Shown piece after piece: positions 27,665 to 36,120 of a DNA stretch of 64,000 nucleotides (the first letter of the stretch is position 1; each line of letters opens with the position of its first letter). The DNA comes from Methylocystis echinoides (GTDB lineage Bacteria > Pseudomonadota > Alphaproteobacteria > Rhizobiales > Beijerinckiaceae). Location of the stretch: the NCBI RefSeq assembly GCF_040687965.1, contig NZ_CP156084.1:124001-188000 (forward strand). Reading direction: 5' to 3'. The notes beneath the pieces are model-generated. The model made no database searches. It was given only the letters and a program-made list of their open reading frames with translations, and had not been told where the DNA came from. Position numbers and translations under genes: made by a program.

Positions 27665-29859
27665 ACCGAGGACCAACCTTCCCGCACGCCGTCGCGGGCG
27701 AGGCCCGCATATCGCTTTTCTAGGGCCGCGTAGAGGCTCGCCCAGAGGCCGGGACGAGTTCGCGCCAGTTCCGCCGCGCGCGCCGCGGCGGCCTCGAAGC
27801 GACCTGCCTCATATTCAGCCATCATTTCCTGGTGCGATGTGCGCCAGCGCACATACGGCTGCGAGGTAGCAAAGTGCGCGTCGCCCGCGAGCGCGAAGAC
27901 CTGGGTGGGCTCGCTGCGGCCGACGACGACAATGCGGCCGAGATCGAGCCAAGCCAGGTCGGGCGCCGCGTCGCGCACCGCGCCAGAGGCGATGATATCC
28001 GTGCCGAAGGCCTTGCTCGCCCCCTCGAGCCGCGAGGCGAGATTCACATTGTCGCCGAGAATCGAGTAATCGAATCGCCGCACCGAGCCCATATTGCCGA
28101 CGTTGCAGGGACCGAGGTTGAGGCCGCAGCCCATGCGCGCCTCGACATAAGGACGCCCCGTCTCCTGAGCGGCCCTGGCCCGCGCCGCGTTGAAGGCGAG
28201 CAGCGCCTCGCGCATCTCCAACGCCGCCTTCAGCGCCTTGCGCGGATGGTCGGCGATGTCGAGCGGCGCGTTCCAGAAGGCGAGAATGGCGTCGCCCATA
28301 TATTTGTCGACCGTGCCCTCGCATTCGAGAATGGCGTCGGTCATGGGCGTCAAATAATCATTCATGAACTGCGTGAGCTCGCGCGCGCTCATGCCTTCGG
28401 AGAGGCCGGAGAAGTTGCGCAGGTCGGAGAACAGCACGGTCAATTCGCGCGTCTCTCCGCCGAGAACGAGCAATTTCGGATTCTCGGCGAGGCGGTCGAC
28501 GACCGCCGGCGCGACGAATTTGCCGAAAGCGTTGCGCACCTGGCGTCGCGCTGAATTTTCGGAGCGCCACAGGGTGACGGCGCCGACGATATAAGTGCCG
28601 ATGACGACGAGGCTCGGATAGGCGGGATCGATCAACATCCCGTATTTTTCGAAAAGGTAGAAGGAGCCGCCGAAAAGCCCCGCCACGGCAAGCGGCGCGT
28701 AAAGCGTGGAGACGGACAAAGGCGCGAGGAACAAGAGCGGCATCGTCACCAGAAACGCGAGAAAAGAGAGAACGACTTCCAGCCCCGGCGCCCAGTCGGG
28801 GCGCGACAACAGCGCGCCGCTGGTGAGCGCTTCGAGGATTTGGGCGTGCACTTCGACGCCCGGGACGACCGGCTCCAGCGGCGTCGCGCGAACGTCGCCG
28901 AGGCCAATCGCGAGCGCGCCGACAAAGACGATCCGCCCTTCGACTTCGCTGCGCGGAACCTGGCCTTCCAGCACCGCCTTGGCGGAAAGAGTCCGCCGCG
29001 AATCTCTGAAGGCGTAACGCGGCCGCACGTCGGCCGCCGACCCCGTGGCGATCTCGAAGGCGCCGACCTTTACGGCGTTGACGCCGGTATGCGCGCCATA
29101 GGCGGTCTCGCCGCTGGCGTTCGAGGAGCGCACGATGATGCTCGGCTCCCCCTGCGCGACGCGCAAGCCCTCCAGGGCGAGCGACGGCGCAAGCGACTCG
29201 CCGACGCGCAACAGCAGCGGCACGCGTCGCACGACGAGGTCACGGTCGGGCAGCCAGTTGGTGACGCCGACGCCCTTCGCCTTTTGGATCAGCGCGGCAA
29301 GCGGCAAAATGGCGCCCGGGAATTCATAGACAAAGGGCAGCGGGTCGTCGCCCGCCGAGACCACGCCCCCCTTGGCCGGGAAAGACTTTGCGCCCTGCGC
29401 CGCCAGCGTGGCGCCGATCACGACCGGTCCGCGCCCGACCGCATCGGCGAACAGGGCGTCGCTATCCGGCGCCTTCGCCACGAGCCGCGCGACATCCGCC
29501 CGCAGCTTGGCGTCGGGCAAGGCCTCAACGAGCATGCGGGCGCTGGCGCGATCCGGCTCGGCGAAAACGAAATCGAAGGCGACCACCGCCGCGCCCAATT
29601 CGCTCAGGCGGTCGACCAGCGCAGCGATGCGCGTTCGCGGCCAGGGCCACTGCCCATAGGCCTCGAGACTTTCTTCGTCGACGCCCACGACGCGGACCGG
29701 CGCCTCTGGGTCGTAGACGCGCGGCGACAGCCGCTGATAATAATCGAAGACCATGTTGCGCAGGTCGTCGAGGAGGCGGGGCTGCAACAAGCCCCAGGGC
29801 AGCGTCAACAGGCCGGCAAGCACAGCCGCGACGACGAAGATATGTTTGCGCGATCGCAT
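27643..29859 (-). CDS. CHASE2-domain membrane adenylate/guanylate cyclase (class III)
   Basis: About 738 residues. After an N-terminal helix (HIFVVAAVLAGLLTL) comes a periplasmic CHASE2 domain (VRVVGVDEESLEAYGQWPWPRTR, VVAFDFVFAEPDR, RIVFVGALAIGLGDVRATPL). Two to three membrane helices lie at about residues 360-430, followed by a cytoplasmic class III cyclase domain. Both metal Asp residues are present (LTVLFSDLRNFSGLSE; VDKYMGDAILAFWNAP), as is the FDYSILGDNVNLASRLEG region. I expect ATP-to-cAMP synthesis controlled by an envelope signal. The ATG at 29857-29859 has GGA upstream; a TTG at 29895 is also open. Upstream on the same strand is the FecR-domain gene. Confidence 0.93.
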   Translation of the reverse strand: MRSRKHIFVVAAVLAGLLTLPWGLLQPRLLDDLRNMVFDYYQRLSPRVYDPEAPVRVVGVDEESLEAYGQWPWPRTRIAALVDRLSELGAAVVAFDFVFAEPDRASARMLVEALPDAKLRADVARLVAKAPDSDALFADAVGRGPVVIGATLAAQGAKSFPAKGGVVSAGDDPLPFVYEFPGAILPLAALIQKAKGVGVTNWLPDRDLVVRRVPLLLRVGESLAPSLALEGLRVAQGEPSIIVRSSNASGETAYGAHTGVNAVKVGAFEIATGSAADVRPRYAFRDSRRTLSAKAVLEGQVPRSEVEGRIVFVGALAIGLGDVRATPLEPVVPGVEVHAQILEALTSGALLSRPDWAPGLEVVLSFLAFLVTMPLLFLAPLSVSTLYAPLAVAGLFGGSFYLFEKYGMLIDPAYPSLVVIGTYIVGAVTLWRSENSARRQVRNAFGKFVAPAVVDRLAENPKLLVLGGETRELTVLFSDLRNFSGLSEGMSARELTQFMNDYLTPMTDAILECEGTVDKYMGDAILAFWNAPLDIADHPRKALKAALEMREALLAFNAARARAAQETGRPYVEARMGCGLNLGPCNVGNMGSVRRFDYSILGDNVNLASRLEGASKAFGTDIIASGAVRDAAPDLAWLDLGRIVVVGRSEPTQVFALAGDAHFATSQPYVRWRTSHQEMMAEYEAGRFEAAAARAAELARTRPGLWASLYAALEKRYAGLARDGVREGWSSVWNLTSK

Positions 29860-29968
29860 CGAGGGTCCGTGAACATGGCGCAAGCGCGCGGCCAACCTGC
29901 TTTTTGGCCACGCTAGTTCACGCTGCGCCCTTCAACAAGACCAAGGCCGCGCTCCGAGGCGCAAAGCT

Positions 29969-30850
29969 TCAGTCCTTCCCGTGCGAATAGGACCGATGGG
30001 GATAGGAGTGGGTGTAATGGCCCGTCGGGGTCTCGGGCGCGTCCCGAGGCGCGGCGCGCGGCTGGGGCGGCGCAGGCTGATTCGTCGCATTGGCGCTGCT
30101 CTGGACCAGGGCGCCGCCCGCCCAGACGGGCGCAAGCGCCTCGAGCCCCGGCGGCGGCTCCACGCTCGCGGGCGCGTGATCTCCGAGCGCGGCCGCGCTC
30201 TCGTTTGAGTGGCGGCCGCGGGCTCCGCCCGATTGTCCGCGACGGCTGGCCATTTGTGCGGTAATGGCGGCGATGGTCTCGCCCGGCACGCGGAAAGGCT
30301 CCGAAACGCCCTCCCCGGCGGCGCAGACGCCGAAACCGGGACGGTTAAGGATTTGCGACCCGCCGCCGGCTCCGCGCACCTCGATGACGCCGACCTGATG
30401 CACGACAAGGGTTCCGCAGTCGCCGCCGATCCGCAGGAGAAGCGAACCGCCGCGGACGCCGACCGCGGCCGTCGGCGTATTCAGCGTCGCGCCGGCCCCA
30501 TGGCTCACGCCGCCGCCGACGAATCGCATGACGCCCCTGGCGAGCCGCACGCCCTGGCCGCCCGCGCCGCCCTGATAGACGAAGTCGTCGATGGCGACCG
30601 AGCTGTTTCGTCCGACGGTCATGGTGGAGGAATCGTTGAAGATGATTTGCGCGCTGCCCTCGGCCGAAGTGTCGATGCGCTCTCCCTTTTCGACGCCGAG
30701 GCCGATAGCGAGCGCATGCCGCGCGGCGCCGGGCGGCGCGCCGAAAGCCGCCGGGTTGGCGGCCCCGACGTTGCCGACTTTTTCCGCCGCCGCCGGCAAG
30801 GCCGGCAGCAAGAGCGCGAGGGCGAGCGCGAATCTTTGAATTGTGGACAT
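29969..30850 (-). CDS. Secreted FecR-domain protein
   Basis: 293 residues with a Sec signal (MSTIQRFALALALLLPALPAAA). The FecR fold lies at about residues 40-165: IGLGVEKGERIDTSAEGSAQIIFNDSSTMTVGRNS, then DDFVYQ, GVMRFVGGGVSH and TPTAAVGVRGG. The remainder is low-complexity Pro/Ala sequence ending in a His/Ser/Tyr-rich tail. FecR-domain proteins of this stand-alone type often neighbour CHASE2 cyclases, where they are thought to be periplasmic ligands or sensors. It lies 11 bases downstream of the TPR/barrel gene and about 110 bases upstream of the cyclase. Confidence 0.87.
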   Translation of the reverse strand: MSTIQRFALALALLLPALPAAAEKVGNVGAANPAAFGAPPGAARHALAIGLGVEKGERIDTSAEGSAQIIFNDSSTMTVGRNSSVAIDDFVYQGGAGGQGVRLARGVMRFVGGGVSHGAGATLNTPTAAVGVRGGSLLLRIGGDCGTLVVHQVGVIEVRGAGGGSQILNRPGFGVCAAGEGVSEPFRVPGETIAAITAQMASRRGQSGGARGRHSNESAAALGDHAPASVEPPPGLEALAPVWAGGALVQSSANATNQPAPPQPRAAPRDAPETPTGHYTHSYPHRSYSHGKD

Positions 30851-30861
30851 GAGCGGTCTCC

Positions 30862-32211
30862 CTAGAATTTCGCCGTGGGGCCGAAGGAGACCGAGACGTT
30901 CTGCGTCCGGAAGTTCGGCAGATTGGAGTCGTTGCGGGAGAATTCGAGATTGCCGGCGAAGCCGAGCATGGCGGTCACGGGCGCATCCAGCATGACGCCG
31001 TACGTCCATGCCGAGTCGCGTCGCGCGACGAAGGGCGAGACGAGCGGATTTGGCGCGTCGAAGGAGAGATGGGTGAAGCGCGCATAAGGGGCGATCGTCC
31101 AGCGGCGCCCGAACATCGGATGCAGCGGATCGACCTCGAGCCTCAGCAGCGCCTGCGCGTCGATCTGGTCGGAACTCTGCGCGACGTAAAAGGCGTTCGC
31201 CCGCGTGTAACCGAAGCGCCCTTCGAGCCGGACCGTGTCGAAGAACGCATAGCCGCCGCTCACATAACCGGTCACGGCGTCGCCCGACGCTAGGGTCGAC
31301 AATGTCGCCGAAGGCGCGACGCCGAAGAAGCCGCGCGTCGGAGCGACCGACAGGCTGCGCCATTCGGCGCCGGGCTCCAGCCAGGCGTCGGGCGTCAGCT
31401 CGGCGCGAAAGCTCGCGCCCGCGCCGCCGGCGTTGAGATAATTATCCGAGCCGAGCAGCGAGACGACGCCCGCGAGATAAGGCCTGACCGACAGACCGCT
31501 CAACGCGCTCGACGGGAGAAAAAAGCGCGGGCCGATCGAGCCGGAAAACAGCGCCACGCTGTATTGCGGCAAGCGGAACTGCTGCGTGGCGTAAGCGGTC
31601 CCGCGCGTTTCGAGGCGGTCGCCGCGCCGCGCGCCGAATTCATATTCGTGCTGCGCCTCGACGAGCTGAAACGTATTGACGTCGCGCGCCGGTCCGCCGG
31701 GCGCGACGAGCCCCGCGCCGCCAACCTGGAAGAGATTATTGGCGGGGAAATAGTTGGCGTTGGACTGCGCCCGAAAACCCGAATGCAGACGGACCGACAG
31801 GCGGCTCGGCTGCGCGCGTTTCTCGATGTCGGGCAGCTGCGCGTCGATCTGGGCCTTTTGGACGGCGTCGAGGCTCTCGCTCTCGCGCGCCTCCCGCAGA
31901 TGCTGCGCGGCGATGTCCCAATTGCCGAGGCGCGCATAAAGAAACCCCAGTTCCTTGCGCGCCCGCGACAGATCGGGATTGAACATCAACAGCCGTTCGA
32001 GCGCCCCGACGGCGCCCTCATAGTCCTCGAGCTCGGTCGCGAGGACGACGAAGCGGTAGGTCGCCGCATCGTCCTCGGGATGGCTCTGAATATGCGCGGC
32101 GAGGCGATCGCGCTCCGCGTCGCTGTCCTGCGCGACCGCGGGCGCGTGAAGCGCCCCGACGATCAAGACGGCCGTCAGAACCTGTGCCGACAAAGCTCTA
32201 AGAGAAAGCAC
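30862..32211 (-). CDS. TPR-containing outer-membrane beta-barrel protein
   Basis: 449 residues: a signal peptide (AVLIVGALHAPAVAQ), then two to three TPR-like helical pairs at about residues 35-125 (AATYRFVVLATELEDYEGAVGAL, LSRARKELGFLYARLGNWDIA). A long region of alternating aromatic strands follows and ends in Phe (VSFGPTAKF), as outer-membrane barrels do. The layout resembles porin-like barrels with N-terminal TPRs found next to FecR/CHASE2 cyclase genes. The transported or displayed substrate is unknown. It is the first gene of an apparent operon with the FecR and cyclase genes. Confidence 0.8.
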   Translation of the reverse strand: MLSLRALSAQVLTAVLIVGALHAPAVAQDSDAERDRLAAHIQSHPEDDAATYRFVVLATELEDYEGAVGALERLLMFNPDLSRARKELGFLYARLGNWDIAAQHLREARESESLDAVQKAQIDAQLPDIEKRAQPSRLSVRLHSGFRAQSNANYFPANNLFQVGGAGLVAPGGPARDVNTFQLVEAQHEYEFGARRGDRLETRGTAYATQQFRLPQYSVALFSGSIGPRFFLPSSALSGLSVRPYLAGVVSLLGSDNYLNAGGAGASFRAELTPDAWLEPGAEWRSLSVAPTRGFFGVAPSATLSTLASGDAVTGYVSGGYAFFDTVRLEGRFGYTRANAFYVAQSSDQIDAQALLRLEVDPLHPMFGRRWTIAPYARFTHLSFDAPNPLVSPFVARRDSAWTYGVMLDAPVTAMLGFAGNLEFSRNDSNLPNFRTQNVSVSFGPTAKF

Positions 32212-32380
32212 CGGGCGCCCCCTTCACAACGAAGGAATCATCGCCCGCAGCCTTAATCTTTGCAATGAGCGCCCAGGCGCTGGACGAGCGCCGATCTGGT
32301 CGCAGATCTCTTTTTCAGCTTAAGAAGAATTAATTGCCGACAACGCTTTTCGGGACTCGAGCCCCGCAGCAAAGAAAAAC

Positions 32381-32713
32381 TCAATGTTGCGCCAAGGCGA
32401 CAGCTCGACCATGGCGGCGCCTGCCGAGCGGGCGGCGCGCGCAGGGCGGCCGGCGAGACGACGCAGGCTGCGACAGAAGCCGGCGCAGCACGATCAGGAG
32501 ATCGGCGGCTTCCCGCGTCGCGCCATCTGTCACAGCGGCGCGAATGTCGGCGACGATCGCGGTACGCGCGAGAGCAGCCGAGCGCCGGTTGCGGCAATAA
32601 CGGGCGAGGAGACGCTCGTGCTTCTCGCCCGGCACCGCGCCGAGCATGATTTCATGCGGGCCGAGCCCGGCGATTTCCTGGCAGCGCGCAATGGGCGTCA
32701 ACTGGATGCTCAT
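32381..32713 (-). CDS. Hypothetical cytoplasmic protein, 110 aa
   Basis: Not assigned to a named family. The first ~80 residues look like a genuine helical domain (LTPIARCQEIAGLGPHEIMLGAVPGEKHERLLARY, AALARTAIVADIRAAVTDG, EAADLLIVLRRLL). The last 30 residues are Arg-rich and may be a frayed end. The ATG at 32711-32713 is preceded by GGAGGGG. It lies between the CRP-type regulator and the TPR/barrel gene on the same strand. Confidence 0.5.
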   Translation of the reverse strand: MSIQLTPIARCQEIAGLGPHEIMLGAVPGEKHERLLARYCRNRRSAALARTAIVADIRAAVTDGATREAADLLIVLRRLLSQPASSRRPPCARRPLGRRRHGRAVALAQH

Positions 32714-32804
32714 CACAACCCCTCCAAAGGTCATTGCTCGAATAATGCGAGCTAGACCCTGTATAGGGGTTGGCGGAGAGCGCGTGCGTGCGCGAGCGCA
32801 CGCG

Positions 32805-33494
32805 TCACTCCGCTTCGTTCATCGCGTCGCGCACGCGCTTTTCGAGCACCGCCGGGCGCAGCAGGACAAGGCCGCCGCGGATTTTCTCGGCTGTGCCCTC
32901 CTCGATCATGGCGCCGAGCTCGCGGCTGACCTGCTCGCGACGGCAGCCGATGCGCGCGGCGAGATCATGCTGGAAGGGCGGCGGCGAGATGATCGCCTGG
33001 CCGTCGTGCCCCTTGCGCGGCGACGACATGCGCAACAACTCGGAATAGAGCCTGTGGCGCAAATCCAGCACGGAGCGCTCGAACAGCCGGATGTTGAGTT
33101 CGCGTATGCGCGCCGTGAGCAGACGCATCAGCCGCTCGGAAATTTCCGGCGAGTGCAGCACGATGTCGCGAAAGACCCCTGGCGGGGCGAGCATAATCTC
33201 GGCGTTGGTCAGCGCCGTGACGTTGGCTGACCGCTTGGCGCCGTCGATCGCCGCCATTTCCCCGAAGAATTTGCCGGGGCCGAAATCGCCGAGGATCATC
33301 TCCTTGCCCGCCGCCGTGCGGACCAGCACGCGCACGTCCCCGCTCACGATGAAGTAAACGTCCTCCGACGGGTCTTCGAAGTCGAGGACAAGCTCCCCCT
33401 CGTCATAACGCTTGCGGACGCATTGGCGGCCGAGGCTTTCGGCGCGCGCCGAATCGAGTCCGGCGAAAAAAGGAATGCCGTCGAAGACCGACAC
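32805..33494 (-). CDS. Crp/Fnr-family transcriptional regulator with intact cAMP-binding cassette
   Basis: 229 residues. The N-terminal cyclic-nucleotide-binding domain has the phosphate-binding cassette FGEMAAIDGAKRSANVTA, with the Gly-Glu and Arg-Ser residues that bind cAMP in CRP. There are no FNR-type Cys residues. The long dimerisation helix is followed by a winged HTH with the recognition segment QHDLAARIGCRREQVSRELGAMIEEG. The start is a GTG that follows GGAG at eight bases. It lies upstream of the cyclase locus on the same strand, which makes it the natural candidate receptor for the cAMP made there. Confidence 0.92.
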   Translation of the reverse strand: MSVFDGIPFFAGLDSARAESLGRQCVRKRYDEGELVLDFEDPSEDVYFIVSGDVRVLVRTAAGKEMILGDFGPGKFFGEMAAIDGAKRSANVTALTNAEIMLAPPGVFRDIVLHSPEISERLMRLLTARIRELNIRLFERSVLDLRHRLYSELLRMSSPRKGHDGQAIISPPPFQHDLAARIGCRREQVSRELGAMIEEGTAEKIRGGLVLLRPAVLEKRVRDAMNEAE

Positions 33495-33634
33495 GGAAAA
33501 CGCTCCGGGAAAAGATGACGAGAGGGGCGCGACATAGTGCCGGCAAAGGGCCGCGCCGTCGAGGGGCGTTTTTTTGGCGCAGGCGTCGCCATTGCTCTCT
33601 GGCGCGATGGGGCCGGCCGCGCGACAATTAGCGG

Positions 33635-34585
33635 ATGGATCTGCGGCTCGCGACCTTCAATCTCGAAAACCTCGACTGGGCCGCGACGCGTACGGCGGCG
33701 TTCGAGGCGCGGCGGGCGGCGCTGCTGCCGCTTCTTCTCGCGCTCGACGCCGACGTGCTCTGCCTGCAGGAGGTCGGCGCGCAAAAGCCGCACAAGCACG
33801 CGCCGCGAGATTATCTCGCGCTCGAGCGGCTGCTGGCCGGAACGCCTTACGCCGATTACGCGCGAGCCGCGAGCGTACGGCCGGGAACCGACGCGCCCGC
33901 CGACGTTCACAACCTCGTGCTCCTCAGTCGCTGGCCGATTCGAACAGCGCGGCAAATTCATCACGACATCGTCCAGCGCTGGTCATGGCCGCCGCCGCGC
34001 GACGGCGACGTCGCGCCCGAGCCTATTCTCATCGAATGGGATCGGCCGCTGCTCTATGCCGCGATCGAACCGCCAGACGGGACGCTCCTGCATGTGCTCG
34101 ATTTGCATTTGCGCGCGCCGCGCCCTGCCCCCGTCGCCACCGCGCGCGGGGAAGGCTCGAGCAAGTCGCAGGTCGAAGGGCAATTCGTCGCGGCGCAAAA
34201 GCGCGAGGGGCAGGCGCTGGAGGCGCGTCTCTTCATCGAAACGATTTTCGACGCCGAACCCGAGGCGCGTCTCGCCGTCTGCGGCGATTTCAACGCCGAC
34301 GAGTACGACGCGCCGACGCGCTTGCTGCGCGGCGGCGACAATGAAACGCAGCAGGGGCCGCGCGCGCTGACGCCGCTCGAAGTCTGCGTCGACGCCACGC
34401 AGCGCTTCACGGTGATCCATGCCGGCCGGCCCAGGCTCATCGACCATATTCTCGTCTCCAACGCTCTCGCCAAGGGCTGGCGCGAGACGCGCATTCTCAA
34501 CGACGGCCTGGAGGACGAGGTCTTTGCGCAGGACCCGATCCTCGGCTCGCTCCATGCGCCGATCGTGGCGCGGCTGTCTCTGTGA
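33635..34585 (+). CDS. Endonuclease/exonuclease/phosphatase (EEP) family hydrolase
   Basis: A 316-residue cytoplasmic protein with the EEP motifs in order: LATFNLENL, VLCLQEVGAQ (catalytic Glu), LDLHLRA, VCGDFNADEYD (Asp/Asn) and LIDHILVS. The final catalytic block, usually SDHxP, reads GSLHAPIVA, so the His is kept but the preceding Asp is Leu. The substrate could be nucleic acid, a phospholipid or an inositol phosphate; context gives no clue. It is divergent from the CRP-type gene. Confidence 0.83.
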   Translation: MDLRLATFNLENLDWAATRTAAFEARRAALLPLLLALDADVLCLQEVGAQKPHKHAPRDYLALERLLAGTPYADYARAASVRPGTDAPADVHNLVLLSRWPIRTARQIHHDIVQRWSWPPPRDGDVAPEPILIEWDRPLLYAAIEPPDGTLLHVLDLHLRAPRPAPVATARGEGSSKSQVEGQFVAAQKREGQALEARLFIETIFDAEPEARLAVCGDFNADEYDAPTRLLRGGDNETQQGPRALTPLEVCVDATQRFTVIHAGRPRLIDHILVSNALAKGWRETRILNDGLEDEVFAQDPILGSLHAPIVARLSL

Positions 34586-34640
34586 CTGGTTGCGCTGACG
34601 GCCTCAACCTGTAAGCTTTGCTGGTTGCAAGGAGAGCCAC

Positions 34641-36044
34641 ATGAAATTCACAATCCAGTTTTCCGCGTTCGTCGCGGCTTTGTCGCTCGTCTCCGTCGCT
34701 CGCGCCGCGGAGCCGCTCACCGAGCAGGACGCTTATGAGATCGGCAAGGAGGCCTATGTCTATTTCTACCCGCTCGTCACGATGGATGTGACCCGCAAGG
34801 TCATGACCAATGTGGAGCCCGGAAAAAAGCCGGGCGCCGGCCCGATGAACGCCTTCGCCCATGTGCGCGAATATCCGCCCGCCGATTTCCACGACGTCGT
34901 GCGGCCCAACTTCGACACGCTCTATTCGATCGCCTGGCTCGATCTGACCAAGGAGCCCATCGTCATGTCGGCCCCGGACACCAAGGGGCGCTATTATCTG
35001 CTGCCGCTCCTCGACATGTGGACCGACGTTTTCGCCTCGCCCGGCAAGCGCACGACGGGAACGGCCGCCGGCCATTTCGCGATCACGCCGCAGGGCTGGA
35101 AGGGCAAACTGCCGAAAAACGTCGAGCGGATCGACGCGCCGACCCCCTATGTGTGGGTCGTCGGCCGCACACAAACCAACGGGCCGAAAGATTACGCGGC
35201 GGTTCACGAGGTGCAGGACGGCTACAAGCTCACGCCGCTCTCGCGCTGGGGCAAGCCGGAGAAGCCCGCCGCCCCGTTCAAGCCCGATCCTGGCGTCGAC
35301 ATGAAGACGCCGCCCATGGAGCAGGTGGATTCCATGCCGGCGGCAAAGTTCCTCGGTTATGGGGCGGAGCTCATGAAGGCGAACCCGCCGCATGTGACCG
35401 ACTGGTCGCAGATCGCGCGGTTGAAGCGCCTCGGGATCGAACCCGGGAAGAGTTTCGACGGCGAGAAGGCGGACCCGAAAATCAAGGCCGCCCTGGAGCG
35501 CGCCCGCGTCGATGCGCTGGCGGAGATGAAGGCCAAGACGCCGACGCTCGCCCGCGTCGTCAACGGCTGGCAGATGAACACCGACACAATGGGCGTTTAT
35601 GGCGATTACTATTTGAAGCGCGCCATCGTTGCGCAGATCGGCCTCGGCGCCAACCAGCCGGAGGACGCCATCTACCCGTTCAACCTCGCCGACAGCGAGG
35701 GCCAGCCGCTCAAGGGCGGAAGCCCCTACGTGCTGCATTTCGCGAAAGGCGAATTGCCGCCGGTCGAGGCTTTCTGGTCGCTCACCATGTATGACGACAA
35801 GGGCTTTCAGATCCCGAACCCGATCAACCGCTTTGCCATCGGCGACCGCGACCCGTTGGCCTACAATCCAGACGGTTCGCTGGATATCTATATTCAGCCT
35901 GCGAGCCCGGGGCCGGACAGAGAGGCGAACTGGCTGCCCGCGCCAGCGTCGGGCGGCCCCAGCGTCACCATGCGGCTTTATGCGCCAAAGCCGGAAGCGC
36001 TCGACGGCCGCTGGGCGCCGCCTGCGATCCGACGGGGCCAATAA
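34641..36044 (+). CDS. Secreted DUF1254/DUF1214 protein
   Basis: 467 residues with a Sec signal (FSAFVAALSLVSVARA). The N-terminal DUF1254 has AYEIGKEAYVYFYPLVTMDVTRK and VRPNFDTLYSIAWLDL. The C-terminal DUF1214 has AIYPFNLADSEGQPL and FWSLTMYDDKGFQIPNPINRFAIGDRD. These two-domain proteins are common exported proteins of unknown activity in environmental proteobacteria. The start ATG follows AAGGAGAG. A repeat of the CCTGTCCCCGCGCG type follows the gene. Confidence 0.9.
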   Translation: MKFTIQFSAFVAALSLVSVARAAEPLTEQDAYEIGKEAYVYFYPLVTMDVTRKVMTNVEPGKKPGAGPMNAFAHVREYPPADFHDVVRPNFDTLYSIAWLDLTKEPIVMSAPDTKGRYYLLPLLDMWTDVFASPGKRTTGTAAGHFAITPQGWKGKLPKNVERIDAPTPYVWVVGRTQTNGPKDYAAVHEVQDGYKLTPLSRWGKPEKPAAPFKPDPGVDMKTPPMEQVDSMPAAKFLGYGAELMKANPPHVTDWSQIARLKRLGIEPGKSFDGEKADPKIKAALERARVDALAEMKAKTPTLARVVNGWQMNTDTMGVYGDYYLKRAIVAQIGLGANQPEDAIYPFNLADSEGQPLKGGSPYVLHFAKGELPPVEAFWSLTMYDDKGFQIPNPINRFAIGDRDPLAYNPDGSLDIYIQPASPGPDREANWLPAPASGGPSVTMRLYAPKPEALDGRWAPPAIRRGQ

Positions 36045-36086
36045 GCGCGCCTCTCCTTATACGCCGTCCGCAAGCCGCCATCGCCT

Positions 36087-36120
36087 GTCCCCGCGCGCGG
36101 CGAGAGGGTCAGGGTGAGGG
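36087..36120. repeat. Palindromic intergenic repeat, family A variant
   Basis: GTCCCCGCGCGCGGCGAGAGGGTCAGGGTGAGGGG. It sits between two convergent genes and overlaps the last codons of the M14-family gene. Confidence 0.6.
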
